A DNA stretch of 64,000 nt from assembly GCF_003201975.1 (NCBI RefSeq), contig NZ_QJJQ01000014.1:84460-148459 (forward strand). Reading direction: 5' to 3'. A model generated the notes under the pieces. The model saw only the letters and a program-made list of their open reading frames with translations. It searched no databases and was not told where the DNA came from. This document shows, in pieces, positions 62,400 through 64,000 of the stretch; position 1 is the stretch's first letter, and every line of letters starts with the position of its first letter. Both the position numbers and the translations under genes were made by a program. Source of the DNA: Pseudogracilibacillus auburnensis. Its GTDB lineage: Bacteria > Bacillota > Bacilli > Bacillales > Amphibacillaceae.

Positions 62400-62442
62400 A
62401 AATAATCCATACACGCTCAGTGCATAAACACTGAGCGTGTAT
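62400..62442 (-). terminator. Strong terminator for the erm transcript
   Basis: ATACACGCTCAGTG (62409-62422) pairs exactly with CACTGAGCGTGTAT (62429-62442). On the minus strand it is followed by GGATTATTTTTTTT. It closes a unit that includes erm and the repeat frame after it. Confidence 0.9.
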
Positions 62443-62474
62443 AGAAAATTCTGTCCATGTCCGACTGAATAAAC

Positions 62475-62723
62475 TCACTTTTTTCTTTGAATCAAATTTA
62501 TAAGATGAATCTTCGCACGATTTGATGGTGTTTCTCCACGGGTATATGGTGATTTTTCGTGATTATTTGGCGGTTCTTCACGATTTAATGGCGCATCTTC
62601 GCGATTATATGGCGAATGTCCGCGATTTGATGGTGCATCTTCGCGATTTGATGGCGATTCTCCACAATTTGATGGCACACCTCCCGTGACCATGGTTCGA
62701 TGGCGGTTCTCACTTAGATTCAT
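62475..62723 (-). CDS. Possible repeat-built 82-aa peptide coupled to erm
   Basis: The ATG overlaps the erm stop as TAATG, a common coupling arrangement. The product is made of seven-residue repeats such as PSNREDA, PSNRGHS, PYNREDA and PLNREEP, because the underlying 21-bp DNA array has a period divisible by three. Two similar arrays elsewhere have mixed 20/21 steps and cannot code. So this may be a chance reading of a non-coding array. The frame ends before the terminator at 62442. Confidence 0.35.
   Translation of the reverse strand: MNLSENRHRTMVTGGVPSNCGESPSNREDAPSNRGHSPYNREDAPLNREEPPNNHEKSPYTRGETPSNRAKIHLINLIQRKK
62516..62706. repeat. Third degenerate array, period 21 bp, unit CGCGATTTGATGGCG
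   Basis: Units start at 62516, 62537, 62558, 62579, 62600, 62621, 62642 and 62663, all exactly 21 bp apart. A ninth weaker unit follows at a 20-bp step, and a broken partial unit reaches 62706. The (C)G(C)GATTTGATGG(C/T)G core is conserved and the next 5-6 bases vary. It lies between erm and its terminator. Confidence 0.85.
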
Positions 62724-63580
62724 TAATATTTTAGTTTCTTCCTATTTATTTTTGGCCATCTAAATTTTGGTACATACTTTATCATTGTGTCAAAAATGAC
62801 TCCCCACTGTTCTTCCGTTAACATCGATACAGGATGTTCATTTTTCATCTTGAGAGTCCTTTTTAATTGCTTCATTTGACGAGATGTGAATATTCCCCTT
62901 AAGGCGACATCAATTGGCACTCTTGGTTCCTTAAATGCGTAATCCACAAGTCCCCAAAAAATAATATAATCAGTAGTAGGTACAGTTGGTGTCTTTTTCC
63001 TGTTAATAAACACCATAGCTGAATCTACCTTTGGTGGAGGTGAAAAATTCTTTCTTGAAATTCCTTTTACGATTCGAATATCAAACCACATTCTCCAAGC
63101 AATCACGTTAGGATCCTTTACATTTTTAGATGTAAACCTTTTAGCTGCTCCCTTTTCCATCACAATAACCCCTCTTTGGAAATTACTTAATGGATTATGA
63201 AGAAGCTTCTTTAGTATCGGTGTTGTAATCGCATAAGGAATATTAGACACTACCATAAACTTCTCTTTTGGTAAATATATTTTTAATATATCATGATGAA
63301 TGATCGTAACATTTGGGCTATTGGTCATTTTTTTCTCTAAGGTTTTTACAAACTTATGATCTAGTTCTACTGCTATCACTTTTTTAGCTCTTTGAGTGAG
63401 AATTTCAGTTAAAGCGCCTTTACCAGCCCCTAATTCTAACACGATGTCTTGTTTACCTATCTTCGCTTGATCAACAATTTCCTTGAGTAACCTCTTATTA
63501 TGCATTAAATGCTGACCTAAAAAATTGGGGAGTTTTCTTTGACTTACCTTTTTTCTATAAGACTGACGATTTCTTTGCAT
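62723..63580 (-). CDS. erm: 23S rRNA adenine N6-methyltransferase, Erm(D/K)-like
   Basis: The 285-aa enzyme would dimethylate A2058 of 23S rRNA and give macrolide-lincosamide-streptogramin B resistance. Motifs: [16 protein letters not shown] at the start, SAM motif [14 protein letters not shown] near residue 48, acidic loop [10 protein letters not shown], and motif [16 protein letters not shown] near 112. Length and the basic C-terminal extension fit Erm(D)/Erm(K) of Bacillus rather than short Erm types. ATG 63580 follows AAGGGAAG, a site that can be paired away by upstream RNA. A leader peptide and attenuator precede it, so it is probably drug-inducible. Confidence 0.93.
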   Translation of the reverse strand: MQRNRQSYRKKVSQRKLPNFLGQHLMHNKRLLKEIVDQAKIGKQDIVLELGAGKGALTEILTQRAKKVIAVELDHKFVKTLEKKMTNSPNVTIIHHDILKIYLPKEKFMVVSNIPYAITTPILKKLLHNPLSNFQRGVIVMEKGAAKRFTSKNVKDPNVIAWRMWFDIRIVKGISRKNFSPPPKVDSAMVFINRKKTPTVPTTDYIIFWGLVDYAFKEPRVPIDVALRGIFTSRQMKQLKRTLKMKNEHPVSMLTEEQWGVIFDTMIKYVPKFRWPKINRKKLKY

Positions 63581-63586
63581 GTTTTT

Positions 63587-63648
63587 CTTCCCTTCAAAAT
63601 AAAAATCACAAGCAATCTGCTTGTGATCAGAGTAAAGGGAAGAAACCC
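63587..63648 (-). promoter_or_regulatory. erm attenuator: terminator hairpin and sequestered ribosome site
   Basis: On the RNA, ATCACAAGCA pairs with TGCTTGTGAT (63628-63606), followed by TTTTTATTTT, a rho-independent terminator right before erm. Outside it, CTTCCCTT (63642-63635) is the exact complement of the erm ribosome site AAGGGAAG (63594-63587). Thus one structure can stop both transcription and translation of erm. Confidence 0.85.
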
Positions 63649-63706
63649 ATCCTTATCAAGTAATGGTTTGAAAATTAATTATCCAAAAAGATCGTAGCCC
63701 GAGAAA

Positions 63707-63766
63707 TCACGTTTTTATAAACGTTTGAAACTTATGAAGTATTTTCCGATTTCGCACAAGTGTCAT
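63707..63766 (-). CDS. erm leader peptide, 19 aa
   Basis: An ATG at 63766, right after GGTGAT, opens MTLVRNRKILHKFQTFIKT and stops at 63707. It contains R-N-R at residues 5-7, a (+)-x-(+) pattern of the kind known to stall ribosomes with macrolides, as R-L-R does at a similar place in the ErmD leader (MTHSMRLRF). Codons 3-4 (CTTGTG) are complementary to CACAAG in the left arm of the attenuator, which could set up an alternative fold. Small, and with a marginal ribosome site, but the position is right. Confidence 0.75.
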   Translation of the reverse strand: MTLVRNRKILHKFQTFIKT

Positions 63767-63866
63767 ATCACCACGTATAATGGATGTGTTTACTTAACGA
63801 CATTTATCTCCCACCAATAAAGTGAGAGTTTTCAAAAATTGTGCAGGAAAATTAGACAAAAAGAAA

Positions 63867-63890
63867 GAAAGGTAGAGCAATCCACCTTTC
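63867..63890 (-). terminator. Terminator of the IS30-type transposase gene
   Basis: GAAAGGT (63867-63873) pairs with ACCTTTC (63884-63890). On the minus strand a T-rich tail (CTTTCTTTCTTTTTG) follows. It lies between the transposase end and the erm leader. Confidence 0.7.
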
Positions 63891-63914
63891 CAATCATTTA
63901 CATATGATGGTTTG

Positions 63915-64000
63915 TCAAATTAAGTGCAACAGTTCTTTCTGAAACACTTCGTGTGTAGTTTTCCAATTTAAACATTTTCTTGGCCTATTGTTGATTAGTG
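63915..64000 (-). CDS. IS30-family transposase, C-terminal end (partial)
   Basis: The minus strand, entering from beyond the window, reads LINNRPRKCLNWKTTHEVFQ then KELLHLI and TGA at 63915. The NNRPRK-LN-KTP-EVF pattern is the typical ending of IS30-type transposases. The rest of the element lies outside. It is on the same strand as erm and just upstream of it, which raises the question of how erm came to this place. Confidence 0.85.
   Translation of the reverse strand, partial: LINNRPRKCLNWKTTHEVFQKELLHLI

Noticed and set aside
1..64000. rRNA, tRNA or prophage
   Set aside because: No cloverleaf sequences, rRNA words or phage structural genes were seen when reading both strands.

Overview
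The window looks like a chromosomal segment of a low-GC member of the Bacillaceae. The evidence is the purine-rich Shine-Dalgarno sites, frequent TTG and GTG starts, and families such as YtaF, LytR-CpsA-Psr, CsoR-CopZ-CopA, YumC/YcgT-type ferredoxin reductase, the PxpABC (KipI/KipA/YcsF) set and an Erm(D/K)-like methylase. I cannot name the genus. No rRNA, tRNA, prophage or CRISPR array was seen.

Layout. 0-8 kb: a 5-oxoproline module. It has the tail of an IclR regulator, a leftward biotin carboxylase/BCCP/PxpC/PxpB operon, and a divergent TRAP transporter (DctP-DctQ-DctM) with PxpA. 8-12 kb: two GNAT acetyltransferases, a frameshifted HAD phosphatase, a Uma2 nuclease, a nucleotidyltransferase-like gene and a 21-bp-period repeat array. 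12-20.5 kb: formate dehydrogenase alpha subunit with its DUF1641 partner, an IS3 remnant, a second 21-bp array, a 5'-nucleotidase-like enzyme, an MFS exporter with an autoregulated-looking HTH repressor, and a cupin. 20.8-25 kb: an LCP cell-wall ligase, an HTH-DUF1232 protein, YtaF and an AadK-like adenylyltransferase. 25-30 kb: three iron-linked units, each with a Fur-box-like site (ferredoxin-NADP reductase; AraC regulator plus MFS exporter; FAD/NAD oxidoreductase).

30-39 kb is a metal-resistance island. It holds CsoR/CopA/CopZ, a second CopZ, a thioredoxin-fold protein and a His-rich extracytoplasmic protein. A P1B-4 (SPC/HEG) metal ATPase follows, with a CzrA-type ArsR sensor. Three copies of a CsoR-like operator and two copies of a CzrA-like operator tie these genes together. 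39-51 kb: two separate two-component systems (the second beside an ABC exporter and a DUF4097 lipoprotein), a Phd/RelE toxin-antitoxin pair, an RlmD-type rRNA methyltransferase and an ECF sigma factor with a SnoaL tail.

51-59.4 kb is a worn accessory region. It contains an Rpn-type nuclease, a GyrI-like gene broken by an 81-bp dispersed repeat, a cytidine deaminase with a duplicated stump, a decayed Uma2 paralogue and a DUF4181-like gene with an internal stop. It also contains lipoproteins with a partial duplicate, a signal-peptide protein facing an unannotated 57-aa membrane protein, and a serine-protease remnant. 59.4-62.2 kb: an XRE-cupin regulator, a DUF819 membrane protein and an M19 dipeptidase. 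62.2-64 kb: an erm gene with a leader peptide, an attenuator and a sequestered ribosome site, followed by a third 21-bp array, and the end of an IS30-type transposase.

The most unusual signals are the three intergenic arrays, which share a 20-21 bp period (two helical turns) although their repeat units differ, and the full erm attenuation architecture. Many genes here are broken by a single indel or stop. Some of those may be assembly errors.
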